A stretch of DNA of 61,612 nucleotides. Origin: Stenomitos rutilans HA7619-LM2 (lineage in GTDB: Bacteria; Cyanobacteriota; Cyanobacteriia; Leptolyngbyales; Leptolyngbyaceae). Under the pieces are notes generated by a model. It saw nothing but the letters and a program-made list of their open reading frames with translations, was not told the origin of the DNA and made no database searches. The position numbers and the translations under genes were made by a program. Positions 43,239-51,923 of this stretch are shown piece after piece. The stretch's first letter is position 1; every line of letters starts with the position of its first letter. The DNA is taken from positions 1 through 61,612 of the forward strand of contig JAHHIE010000040.1 of the NCBI GenBank assembly GCA_019358945.1, in the 5' to 3' direction.

Positions 43239-43355
43239 CACCACTCCTAGCTTCACATGCTTGAAAAAGGAGAACCTATCTGCCTTTAGCGGCTTTGGCA
43301 GTAGCATGGCACATGGCATAGTCTTAGCAACCTTAGAATCAGTTGAGTGAACGCG

Positions 43356-43583
43356 ATGGCAGAGTATCAAAAGATTGAGTATCGCATTGGTAAAGACGGA
43401 AAAGTGACTGAAACGGTGCTCAATGGCAAGGGCGAAACCTGCATGTTGGCAACCGAAGGTTTGGAGCGATCGCTCGGCGAAGTCGAATCGCGCGAGTTGT
43501 TGCCGGAATACTCCGACAATGACGAGAACGCGGTCGGCATTGATGCCGTAACGGAACAATCACAAACGCTCCAGCAAGGTTAG
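43356..43583 (+). CDS. DUF2997 family protein
   Basis: 75 residues. IEYRIGKDGKVTETVLNGKGETCMLATEGLERSLGEVESREL is the DUF2997 pattern: a short beta-hairpin, then GxxC and a helix. In many cyanobacteria a DUF2997 gene lies beside a ferredoxin and a ycf35-like (DUF1257) gene; here it is instead followed after 4 bases by the GrpE-like and Hsp70 genes. Met4 (43356) is the preferred start over 43347. The single Cys in the GETC motif may matter for function. Confidence 0.7.
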   Translation: MAEYQKIEYRIGKDGKVTETVLNGKGETCMLATEGLERSLGEVESRELLPEYSDNDENAVGIDAVTEQSQTLQQG

Positions 43584-43587
43584 CCCA

Positions 43588-44226
43588 ATGGACACGGCAT
43601 GGATTTTGAGCGAGGGATTGATCACCGCGATCGCTGGCTTGGGTGTGCTGTATTGGCGATCGCAGCGTAACGCTCAAGCTACTCAGTTGGCACTTCAGCA
43701 TGAGTTAGAAACGCTCAAACAAACGTCTCAACAAATCCAGCAAGATCTGGAGCAACGCTTGCAGGAGACGACCGAAACCTTGCAAACGACGCAGCGAGAG
43801 AAGGCAGCGTTAGAAGATCAGGTGGAAGCCCTGAAGCAACAGTGTTTTCGCCTTCGTAGTTCTTTGGAACAGCAGGCAACCCAGGTGCAGCAAGATACTC
43901 AAGCAGCCGCTTTTGGGCAAGTGCAGGCATTGCTGACTCAATATCCCACCGTGCGACGCATGGTGGAGGGTAAGCCCGATTTGCCTGCTCGTAATGTCGT
44001 AGCCATGTTTACGACCCTGGATAATCTGGTTCAGTCCTGGGGCTATCAAACGATCGGCAGTCCGTGGGCATCCGTGGCGTATGATCCCCAACTGCATCAG
44101 GGAGACACTGCCGATCTTCAGCCTGGAGAGGCGATCTACATTCGGTTTGTGGGCTACCGTCAGGGCGATCGCATTCTCATTCCCGCCAAAGTCAGCCGCA
44201 CGTTGCCTTTAGGAGCTACCGCATGA
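43588..44226 (+). CDS. GrpE-like nucleotide exchange factor with an N-terminal membrane helix
   Basis: 212 residues. A short N-terminal transmembrane segment (about 8-24) is followed by a long coiled coil (about 35-105), as in GrpE. The C-terminal part resembles the GrpE beta-domain: VVAMFTTLDNLVQSWGYQTIG, then YDPQLHQGD, EAIYIRFVGYRQGDRILIPA, which parallels the FDPNLH and GYxxxDRVLRPA motifs of GrpE. It overlaps the Hsp70 gene by 4 bases, so the two products are made together. A membrane-tethered GrpE variant for the adjacent Hsp70 is the best reading. Confidence 0.65.
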   Translation: MDTAWILSEGLITAIAGLGVLYWRSQRNAQATQLALQHELETLKQTSQQIQQDLEQRLQETTETLQTTQREKAALEDQVEALKQQCFRLRSSLEQQATQVQQDTQAAAFGQVQALLTQYPTVRRMVEGKPDLPARNVVAMFTTLDNLVQSWGYQTIGSPWASVAYDPQLHQGDTADLQPGEAIYIRFVGYRQGDRILIPAKVSRTLPLGATA

Positions 44227-45800
44227 CTGCCGTTGCGATCGACTTTGGCACGAGTAATACCGTGGTCAGCATTCTGCAACCCGATACCCAGGCACCCGAA
44301 ACGCTCCGGTTTTCCAGTTTGTCGCGACTCTTCAGCCTTACGAGTAGTCTCAACGGGACAGAGGACGTTGCGGTTGTACCCAGCCTGGTTTATGTGCGGG
44401 GGGCAGATGATTTGGTGTTGGGAGAGCTGGTGCGATCGCAGCGCTTGGGCTTGCAGCAACCCCAACGGTTTTTCCGCACCTTCAAACGAGACTTAGCCAC
44501 CGATTTTCAGCCGCCTGCCCGCACGCTGGATGGACAGATTTACGATGCGGCGAGTGTCGCTATTGAGTTTCTGGCGCAGATCTGGTTGGCGATCCGATCG
44601 CTCCAGATTGAACCGTCGCTGCTGATCTTCACGGTGCCTGTGGGAGCCTTTGAGCGCTACCTCAACTGGTTTCAAGATCTGGCGCTTAAATTGGGCTTTC
44701 CTGAGGTGAAATTCGTCGATGAATCCACCGCTGCTGCCCTGGGCTATGCGGTACAGCGACCGGGTTCTACCGTGCTGGTGGCAGACTTTGGGGGCGGTAC
44801 GCTGGATCTCAGTCTGGTTCGCACCGCTGCAATGGCAACCGGACAGGAGATTTTGCGCGCCGAGGTGGTGGCTAAGGCAGATAGCTACGTTGGTGGTGAA
44901 GACATCGATCGCTGGATTGTGGACGATTACTTGCAGCAGATCGGCACGCCGCGCGAATCGCTGGGGGAAGTGGGCTGGCAGAATTTGCTGGCGATCGCGG
45001 AACAACTCAAAATTCGTCTCTCCAGCCACGACGAGGCGAAAGAAAGCTGGTTTGATGAAGACCAACTGATGTACCACGATCTGAGCCTGAGCCGATCGCG
45101 CTTTGAATCTCTGCTAGAGAATCGCCAATTGCTTGAACAACTGCGACAGGCGATCGATGAAGTGCTGACGCTGGGTTTTCGTAAGGGAATCCAAAAAACA
45201 GAGATTGATCAGGTCTTGCTGGTCGGTGGAAGCTGCCAAATCCAAGCAATTCAGCAACTGTTCATTTCTTACTTTGGGCGGCAGCGAGTCCAGCTTCACA
45301 AACCCTTTGAAGCCGTCGCTCATGGGGCACTGGCGCTAACCCAAATTGCCGGACTAGAAGATTATTTGCGTCATGGCTATGCCATTCGGCTGTGGGAACC
45401 TTACTCCCGCGCCTACAGCTACTTTTCGCTGTTTGAACCGGGAACCAAATATCCTGCTCAACGGGCAGAACCACTGATGCTGCAAGCGGCGTTAGAAGGA
45501 CAAACCGAAATTCGGCTAGATATTGGCGAAGTGGCATATGTAAACGAAGCCGAAGTGACCTATGACGCACAGGGACGCATGAGCAGCGCTCCTCTACGGC
45601 AGCAAGAAGCCTACCGCTCGCTCGAACGCAATCACGAACAGGTCTGCATGGCACGGCTAGACCCACCCGGACAACTGGGCATCGATCGCCTCGCCGTCCA
45701 GTTTGAAGTCACCGAACACCGAATTTTGGTGGCAACGGTGCGCGATTTGTTAACGGGAACAATGCTGGTGGAACGAGAGGCGATCGCGAAGTTAAATTAG
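44223..45800 (+). CDS. Hsp70-family chaperone (divergent DnaK-like)
   Basis: 525 residues. The actin-like ATPase domain is intact: IDFGTSNTVVSIL (phosphate 1), VKFVDESTAAALGYAVQ, VLVADFGGGTLDLSLV (phosphate 2), and VLLVGGSCQIQAIQQLF (adenosine). The C-terminal part (about 400-525) is beta-rich and shorter than the DnaK substrate-binding domain, without the EEVD-type lid. Its gene overlaps the GrpE-like gene and is followed after 69 bases by the first gene with the LGG-LGG leader, so a specialised client set is plausible. Confidence 0.88.
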   Translation: MTAVAIDFGTSNTVVSILQPDTQAPETLRFSSLSRLFSLTSSLNGTEDVAVVPSLVYVRGADDLVLGELVRSQRLGLQQPQRFFRTFKRDLATDFQPPARTLDGQIYDAASVAIEFLAQIWLAIRSLQIEPSLLIFTVPVGAFERYLNWFQDLALKLGFPEVKFVDESTAAALGYAVQRPGSTVLVADFGGGTLDLSLVRTAAMATGQEILRAEVVAKADSYVGGEDIDRWIVDDYLQQIGTPRESLGEVGWQNLLAIAEQLKIRLSSHDEAKESWFDEDQLMYHDLSLSRSRFESLLENRQLLEQLRQAIDEVLTLGFRKGIQKTEIDQVLLVGGSCQIQAIQQLFISYFGRQRVQLHKPFEAVAHGALALTQIAGLEDYLRHGYAIRLWEPYSRAYSYFSLFEPGTKYPAQRAEPLMLQAALEGQTEIRLDIGEVAYVNEAEVTYDAQGRMSSAPLRQQEAYRSLERNHEQVCMARLDPPGQLGIDRLAVQFEVTEHRILVATVRDLLTGTMLVEREAIAKLN

Positions 45801-45869
45801 AGCAAAATGATACAGAAGATGAGCGAATTGCATAATCAACCAATAAATCAGGCTTTTGCTTGAACCAAA

Positions 45870-47126
45870 ATGACCGACCATTTTAGCCAACCCAAGCAAA
45901 ACGACGCTGTACTAGGGGGGCAAGTGCCGCCTACAGGTGTGGTTTTGGGAGGACTGGAAGGCATTAAGCAACGGTTATCAAGTGGTGTTTGGGAGCAGCA
46001 AATCGCAGCCGCTGCAAACGCATCTCAATACGGTGAAGCAGGGCTAAATTTACTTCTGCAAGCTCTCATCCAAAAAGAGTCGAGACAATTGCGATGGGCA
46101 GCTTATGGGGAACTGCTTCAGAGAACAGAACCTGCGATCGCAGATGCCGTTTCTCAATACAACCCCTATCGCTCCTTTCAGCATCTCTTCACCTTTGATG
46201 GAAGCACTTTTGGCTATCAAAATATTGCCTTTACCCCAGATTCACAACAGCTTGTAAGCCACAACGCTGACACACTAAACGTTTGGGACTTGAACACCGG
46301 AAAGCTCCTACTGTCGTCTCAAGGCGAAGGCGAGCGAGGCATACACGGGTTCATCTTTTGTAGAGCGATCGCGATCAGTCCTGATGGACAAACCTGTTAC
46401 CTCGCATACTCAGACAACCAGATTCGGATCAAGCATTTGATCACTGGGCAAACCATTGAAACGTTGCAAGTCGAAACCTTGGGAAGATATGAAGCTAGTC
46501 TAACGTCGATCGCGATCAGCCCAGATGAGCAAACATTGTTGGTTGGAACCAAGGATGACAGAGTAAAAGCTTTGGATTTGAAAGAAAAGCGATCGCGCTC
46601 TTTTGACCGTTTTGAGAGGATGCCGCACAGCATAGAAGCTGTCAAAGTTAGCCCCGACGGGCAATGGGTACTGATTAATGACACTCTTTTCTCAGCGGCA
46701 GGAGAACGGATCCGTAAACAGGATATTTTCTGCCACGCCGTCTACTTCAGTCCAGATGGAAAGACCATTGCTGGTGTAGGTACAAAGAGTATTGTTTACC
46801 AGTGGAGCCTTCAAACCGGGGACGTGCTCAACACGATAGAGCTACCCGCCAACGCATACATTCGCCCTGTCGGTGCTCGCAATGACTATATTCCAGGTGC
46901 TCGCAGTGCCGCCTTTAGCCCGGATGGACAAACTCTGGCTACAACCTATCATTCCGGTCAAATCAAGCTATGGAACTGGCAAACAAGAAATCTTCTCCAC
47001 TCACTAGAAGGACACGGTCTTGTTTATATTACATCCACTGTTTTCAGCCCCAATGGACAATTTTTAGCGACGGGTGCAAACGACACGATTCAGGTTTGGG
47101 GACTTCCTTCAGAAGCGAATGATTGA
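45870..47126 (+). CDS. LGG-leader WD40-repeat protein
   Basis: 418 residues. Residues 12-36 carry the leader shared by seven proteins of this locus: Asp12, VLGG 14-17, a Pro-rich spacer, VLGG 25-28 and then GIKQRL. A HEAT-like segment (about 37-95, SQYGEAGLNLLLQALIQ) follows. The rest is a WD40 propeller of about six or seven blades (units such as AIAISPDGQTCYLAYSD, AAFSPDGQTLATTYHSG, VFSPNGQFLATGANDT). It is 69 bases after the Hsp70 gene and may be in the same transcript. The spacing between the two LGG units is 11 residues here, 13 in the others. Confidence 0.85.
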   Translation: MTDHFSQPKQNDAVLGGQVPPTGVVLGGLEGIKQRLSSGVWEQQIAAAANASQYGEAGLNLLLQALIQKESRQLRWAAYGELLQRTEPAIADAVSQYNPYRSFQHLFTFDGSTFGYQNIAFTPDSQQLVSHNADTLNVWDLNTGKLLLSSQGEGERGIHGFIFCRAIAISPDGQTCYLAYSDNQIRIKHLITGQTIETLQVETLGRYEASLTSIAISPDEQTLLVGTKDDRVKALDLKEKRSRSFDRFERMPHSIEAVKVSPDGQWVLINDTLFSAAGERIRKQDIFCHAVYFSPDGKTIAGVGTKSIVYQWSLQTGDVLNTIELPANAYIRPVGARNDYIPGARSAAFSPDGQTLATTYHSGQIKLWNWQTRNLLHSLEGHGLVYITSTVFSPNGQFLATGANDTIQVWGLPSEAND

Positions 47127-47342
47127 AGAGCACTGAGTACAATCAGGAAGTAGAAAGTGCTGGAGGTCGATCGTGCCAGTTACGATTTGCGACTGAATTA
47201 TGCCCGCTTAATGTCCTTCACCTGCTCTCCAGAAGCCGACCAGTAATGGCTGGATGCGCTCTTAACCTTACTGAAGGATACTAAATGATGTTGAGTTAGC
47301 ATCTTGGGGAACTCTACAAAAAATCTGCCGTATTGGATCTCT

Positions 47343-48614
47343 ATGACCCACTCAAACTCCGAGCCTCACTCCTCAGATGCCGTTCTGGGAGGGCAAAATC
47401 CCGCACCAACTCAGGGCGCAATTCTTGGCGGCGTTGAAGGGATTCAGCAAAAACTTGGTAATCCTGATCTCACGATTCGCTTAGAAGCTCTCGATCAAGC
47501 CTGGGGCTATGGTAAGGCAGGACGAGCTTGTCTAGAACAGGCACTGAGCGATCGCTCCAAAACGGTTCGGCGACGCGCCCGTTGGCTCTTGCGACAACCC
47601 GAAGGCACCCAAACACTGCCACCCTCTTCCCCTCAATGGAACTTGACCGAACGGTTAACTGGCTATCGGTATAACCATGTCACTCACTTTGCCAATCGAA
47701 CGGTTCATGAGGGGGGCGTACAGGGCGATGCGTTGCTAAATCCGTCACAGCTTGCCTATGCCTTTCGCTGTGATTATGATGAAACGCAGGATGTCATGAG
47801 CGATCGCCTCAACGACTTGCTCAATACGCAAGAGCCAGAGCAAATTGAAGCGTTGGTATTTGGCACATGGGATGACGGAGAAGGGATCTGTACGGGAGAT
47901 ACGTCGTCGCAAGAGTTTGTAGGACGCTTGGTAGCGCTAAGCGATCGCCTGCCCAACCTAAAAGCTCTATTCATCGGCGATATCACTTCTGAGGAGTGTG
48001 AGATTTCCTGGCTGATGCAAAGCGATATGAGTCCAATCTTGCAGGCATATCCGCAATTAGAACTGCTGCAAGTGCGGGGCGGCATGGGCTTACAGTTCAC
48101 ATCAGCAGAAAATGCCGTCCATGAGTATTTGAAAGCACTCATTGTCGAAACTGGGGGCTTAAGCCGAGAAACGGTACAGCAAATTTATGCCTGGGATTTT
48201 CCAGCACTGGAGCATTTGGAACTCTGGTTCGGCAGCGAAAACTATGGCGGCGACTGCTGGGAACAGGATCTAGCACCGATCTTAGATGAGTTGATCTTTC
48301 CCGGTTTAACTTATCTGGGTTTACGCAATAGCCAGTTTACCAATGACTTGATTGAGCGATTGGTGCGATCGCCCCTGCTGGCTGGACTGCAAGTGCTCGA
48401 CCTATCAATGGGCACCCTCACCGATGAAGGAGCCGCCAAACTACTGGAGTGTGACGCCATTCGAGATCTGGAAATCCTCAATGTTTCAGAGAGCTATCTT
48501 TCGGGAGCTATGATTGATCAGTTGCAATCTTTAGGCATTCAGGTCATTGCAGACGAGCAACGCACGGAAGAATACGAGGAGTATGAAGAACGCTATTGCG
48601 CGGTTTCCGAGTAG
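47343..48614 (+). CDS. STM4015-family LRR-like protein with an LGG leader
   Basis: 423 residues from the ATG at 47343; the frame extends to a TTG at 47304, but the ATG places the leader as in the other members. Leader: Asp12, VLGG 14-17, ILGG 27-30, EGIQQKL. A HEAT-like segment precedes the STM4015-type domain (from about 110), which shows irregular leucine-rich units: LVALSDRLPNLKALFIGDIT, ILQAYPQLELLQVRGG, FPALEHLELWFG. STM4015 proteins accompany the STM4011-4014 families in unrelated bacteria; their function is unknown. The leader thus links the conserved STM401x set to the LGG-leader family. Confidence 0.82.
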   Translation: MTHSNSEPHSSDAVLGGQNPAPTQGAILGGVEGIQQKLGNPDLTIRLEALDQAWGYGKAGRACLEQALSDRSKTVRRRARWLLRQPEGTQTLPPSSPQWNLTERLTGYRYNHVTHFANRTVHEGGVQGDALLNPSQLAYAFRCDYDETQDVMSDRLNDLLNTQEPEQIEALVFGTWDDGEGICTGDTSSQEFVGRLVALSDRLPNLKALFIGDITSEECEISWLMQSDMSPILQAYPQLELLQVRGGMGLQFTSAENAVHEYLKALIVETGGLSRETVQQIYAWDFPALEHLELWFGSENYGGDCWEQDLAPILDELIFPGLTYLGLRNSQFTNDLIERLVRSPLLAGLQVLDLSMGTLTDEGAAKLLECDAIRDLEILNVSESYLSGAMIDQLQSLGIQVIADEQRTEEYEEYEERYCAVSE

Positions 48615-48694
48615 TTCGTGTTACCCGTCTCAGTTCCCTTCGCTCTCAGAATCTCTCTGAAAGCACGACTGAGGCAGTAATTTTTAGCAAGCCG

Positions 48695-49596
48695 ATGACT
48701 GAGCAACAGGATGAATTTGATAGCCCCTGGAAAGATATTCTGGAGGTTTATTTTCAAGACTTCATGCAGTTTTTCTTTCCCCAGATTCACGCCGACATTG
48801 ACTGGAATCGAGGCTATGACTTTCTGGATCAGGAGTTACGACAGGTCGTGCGGGATGCGGAACTGGGTAAACGGCTGGTTGATAAACTTGTGAAAGTCTG
48901 GAAACTCAGTGGTGAGGAGACCTGGGTGTTAGCGCATATTGAGATCCAAAACCAGGAAGAGAGTCGCTTCAGCGATCGGATGTTTGTGTACTACTACCGT
49001 TTACGCGATCGGTATAAGCAGCGAATTGCAAGTTTAGCCATTCTAGGAGATGAGCGAACAACCTGGCGACCGCAACCGTTTCGGGAAGAACTTTGGGGCT
49101 GTGAAGCAACCTTTCGGTTTCCCATCATCAAGCTGCTGGATTATGCATCCCGCTGGTCTGAGTTGGAAGTCAGTCAGAATCCCTTTGCCCTTGCGGTCAT
49201 GGCGCATCTCAAAACAAAGGAGACTCGTAACGATGCGGTCAGCCGCAAGGAATGGAAGTTTAGGTTGACACACGACTCTATGAGCAAGGCTATGAGCGGC
49301 AAGATATACTGAACTTATTCCGGTTTCTGGACTGGATGATGGAGTTGCCGGAAGGTTTGAAACAGGCGTTTCGGGTTGAACTTGAGCAGTATGAGCAGGA
49401 GAAACAAATGCCTTACGTCACCTCGATCGAGCAGATGGGAAGAGAAGAAGGAAGAGAAGAAGGAAGAGAAGAAGAGCGACGATCGCTGGCTCTAAAAATG
49501 CTTCAGGAGAACATTCCACTGGAAACGATCGTTCGCATTACTGAATTTACAACTGCTGAGCTTCAACAACTCCAAGCCCGTCACCAGCAGGAATAA
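48695..49596 (+). pseudogene. Rpn/PD-(D/E)XK nuclease-type gene with a frameshift
   Basis: The first part (48695-49312) encodes an Rpn-family N-terminus: FFPQIHADIDWNRGYDFLDQE, VDKLVKVW, and WVLAHIEIQNQEESRF with the catalytic E-x-Q-type site. The frame then ends prematurely. In the frame two bases away the expected continuation appears at once (LYEQGYERQDILNLFRFLDW), leading into the usual tail (MPYVTSIEQMGREEG, a GREEG repeat, LQARHQQE) to 49596. The shift lies in (AC)3 at 49268-49273, where (AC)2 would restore the frame. It is therefore a recently inactivated mobile-type nuclease gene inserted between the STM4015 and STM4014 genes. Confidence 0.75.
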
Positions 49597-49607
49597 ACTG
49601 AAACGGC

Positions 49608-50771
49608 ATGAGCCATTGCTCCAGACTCAAGTTTGTTCTCATCGCCAATCCTGAAACTCGCCGAGTGGCACTTTTCCAACAAGCGCTCACTCGATTGGGC
49701 TTACCAACGGCTACACTGGTGCCCTATGAGGAACTGCTAGCAGGGCGGTGTTCCTTAAGCGAATGGGAGGCTCCGAATCTCTGGTTTCGCTTTGATGCCC
49801 CAGAGCGAAATTTTACGGTCGATCGCGCGTTGATTGCGGCAGGAGCGAACGTCGATGATACAGGTCAGCATCAGCGGATTGGGGCGATCAACGCTTCCCA
49901 TCTACCCGCAGATAAGGGGCGCATTCTCTATCCTCGTCAATGGTATTTGGGTTGGCGGCAGCAGTTGCAAAACTGGGCAGAACAAATACAGGGCAGCGTT
50001 TTCAATCATCCAGAAGACATCATCACGATGTTTGACAAGGTGCAGTGTCAGCGCCTTTTAGCGAAGCACAAGATTCCAACTCCGCGATCGCTGAATTCAG
50101 ATGCTGCCATTCTCAGTTACGAGCATTTGGTGGAACAAATGAATGTACAGGACTGTCAGCGAGTGTTCGTGAAACTGGCACATGGCTCGTCTGCCTCTGG
50201 AGTCGTTGCCTACGAGCGACGCGGAACTTCAGAACGAGCCACTACCACCGTTGAGCGGGTGACGGAAGCGGGAGACATGCGATTTTATAACTCCCGCAAA
50301 ATTCGTCAGTATTCTAACCCCAATGAAATTGCCGATATCATCAATTTTTTACTCAATGAGTCGGCGCAGGTCGAAGCGTGGATGCCCAAAGCACGGCTGG
50401 AAGGACGAGAATTTGATGCGCGGGTGGTTGTGATTGGTGGCAAAGCGCGGCAGGTGGTTTTGCGTGTGGGAAATAGTCCCATGACCAACTTACACTTGGG
50501 GAACGATCGACGTGACGTTTCTGCTTTACCAAAGGCATTATCAGTCGATCACTGGCACGAGATGCTGCACACCTGTGAACGTGCTGCTGCCTGTTTCCCA
50601 CGCAGCTTTTACTGTGGCATTGACTTGTTAATTGCGCCCAATTTGCGTGATCACTATATTTTGGAACTGAATGCGTTTGGTGATTTGCTTCAGGGGATTA
50701 CGTGGCAAGGATGGGATACTTATACCACCGAGCTTGCCATGCTGTTGGAACAGGAAGGAGTTGAGTTTTGA
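49608..50771 (+). CDS. STM4014-family ATP-grasp-like protein
   Basis: 387 residues. The central and C-terminal parts have the ATP-grasp layout: FDKVQCQRLLAKHKIPTPRS, then VFVKLAHGSSASGVVAYE (a nucleotide-binding Lys in the FVKLAHGSS strand-loop), a hinge with VEAWMPKARLEGREFDARV, and CGIDLLIAPNLRDHYILELNAFGD, with the metal-binding Glu/Asn of ATP-grasp enzymes. The N-terminal part (VLIANPETRRVALFQQAL) is a Rossmann-like preATP-grasp domain. ATP-grasp enzymes join an acyl phosphate to an amine or thiol; in RiPP systems several modify peptides. Function of this family is not established. Confidence 0.8.
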   Translation: MSHCSRLKFVLIANPETRRVALFQQALTRLGLPTATLVPYEELLAGRCSLSEWEAPNLWFRFDAPERNFTVDRALIAAGANVDDTGQHQRIGAINASHLPADKGRILYPRQWYLGWRQQLQNWAEQIQGSVFNHPEDIITMFDKVQCQRLLAKHKIPTPRSLNSDAAILSYEHLVEQMNVQDCQRVFVKLAHGSSASGVVAYERRGTSERATTTVERVTEAGDMRFYNSRKIRQYSNPNEIADIINFLLNESAQVEAWMPKARLEGREFDARVVVIGGKARQVVLRVGNSPMTNLHLGNDRRDVSALPKALSVDHWHEMLHTCERAAACFPRSFYCGIDLLIAPNLRDHYILELNAFGDLLQGITWQGWDTYTTELAMLLEQEGVEF

Positions 50772-50835
50772 GTTTTGGGTTTTGGATTTTGGATTTTGAG
50801 TTTTGCTAGAGAGTTTTGAGTTGGAGCAAATTAGA
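50757..50835. repeat. Heptamer repeats at the end of the STM4014 gene
   Basis: GAGTTTT, GGGTTTT, GGATTTT and GAGTTTT units in 7-bp register begin inside the last codons of the STM4014 gene and run through the intergenic region. They could extend or alter the C-terminus. Confidence 0.8.
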
Positions 50836-50869
50836 CTGCAAATGCTAAATTACGAATTTCAAACCAAAC

Positions 50870-51751
50870 ATGCCTGACTTTCAATATACTGAATGGCATA
50901 CTCCGAATTCCGAATTCCGAATTCTGAATTACAACACGATCGTCGGTACCCATGACATCATCTTTCTCACCTTCGATACGTTACGTTATGATGTCGCTCA
51001 ATCGTTATGGGAGGCAGGACGCACCCCTAATTTAGCTGCACTTCTGCCCGACACTGGCTGGGAAATGCGCCATTCTCCCGGTAGCTTTACCTATGCGGCT
51101 CACCACGCCTTTTTCGCGGGGTTTTTGCCCACACCGATCGCGCCTGGCAACCATTCCCGTCCCTTTGCACTTCAGTTTGAAGGCAGCACCACGATCGCGC
51201 CGGAAACCTGTGTTCTCAATGGCGCAAGTCTTCCAGAAGGGTTAGCAGACCGGGGCTACCGCACCATTTGTATTGGCGGTGTTGGGTTTTTCAATCAATG
51301 CAATCCGCTTGGAAAGGTTTTACCCGGATTGTTTCAAGAGCAGTATTGGAGTCCGGCATTGGGTGTCACCGATCGCAATTCCACCGCTCACCAGGTTGCG
51401 TTAGCGTGCGATCGCCTCAATCATCTTCCCCAAGACCAGCGCGTTTTCCTCTTTATTAATCTTTCTGCGCTCCATCAACCCAATTATTTCTATCTCCCTG
51501 GAGCGATCGCCGATTCCATTGAAACTCACGCGGCTGCCCTGGAATACATTGATCGTGCGCTCGTGCCGCTCTGGAAAACGTTATACGATCGTGCTCCCAC
51601 TTTCGGCATCCTCTGCTCCGATCACGGCACCACTTACGGCGAAGATGGCTACACCGGACATCGACTTGCCCATCCTAACGTTTGGACAGTTCCCTATGCC
51701 GAAATTTTGATTGAATCAGAGCAATTCCACTGCACTGAAGTACAGCGGTAA
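50870..51751 (+). CDS. STM4013-family hydrolase (alkaline phosphatase/sulfatase fold)
   Basis: 293 residues. The core pattern of the alkaline-phosphatase superfamily is visible: DIIFLTFDTLRYDV with Asp36 and Asp41, PGSFTYAAHHAFFAGFLPTP (the nucleophile region), and CSDHGTTYGEDGYTGHRLAHP with the second metal site. It matches the STM4013/SEN3800 family of the STM401x set. The start is uncertain: a CCGAATT heptamer repeat at 50903-50930 occupies codons 12-21, just before the conserved IVGTHDI, so expansion of the repeat has rewritten the N-terminus. Substrate is unknown. Confidence 0.8.
   Translation: MPDFQYTEWHTPNSEFRILNYNTIVGTHDIIFLTFDTLRYDVAQSLWEAGRTPNLAALLPDTGWEMRHSPGSFTYAAHHAFFAGFLPTPIAPGNHSRPFALQFEGSTTIAPETCVLNGASLPEGLADRGYRTICIGGVGFFNQCNPLGKVLPGLFQEQYWSPALGVTDRNSTAHQVALACDRLNHLPQDQRVFLFINLSALHQPNYFYLPGAIADSIETHAAALEYIDRALVPLWKTLYDRAPTFGILCSDHGTTYGEDGYTGHRLAHPNVWTVPYAEILIESEQFHCTEVQR
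50903..50930. repeat. CCGAATT heptamer repeat near the STM4013 start
   Basis: Four units: CCGAATT three times, then CTGAATT. They are in frame with the hydrolase. Confidence 0.85.
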
Positions 51752-51923
51752 GAAGCTAGAATGACGTTGCTGAAAAGCAGTATGAATCGAACGAAATTTC
51801 AAGCATACAGCACCTTTTTCATACTCAGAATCAACAACACTGATAGAATTTATCCTCTGGGAAAATTGGGAATACTAGAAGTAGCATACCGCGAACGTTT
51901 ACCAAAGCTGAAGCCGCACATTT

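Noticed and set aside
43239-43559. Upstream extension of the 52-residue minus-strand gene to 159 residues
   Set aside because: The extension runs antisense through the DUF2997 gene; the ATG at 43238 has a good ribosome-binding site.
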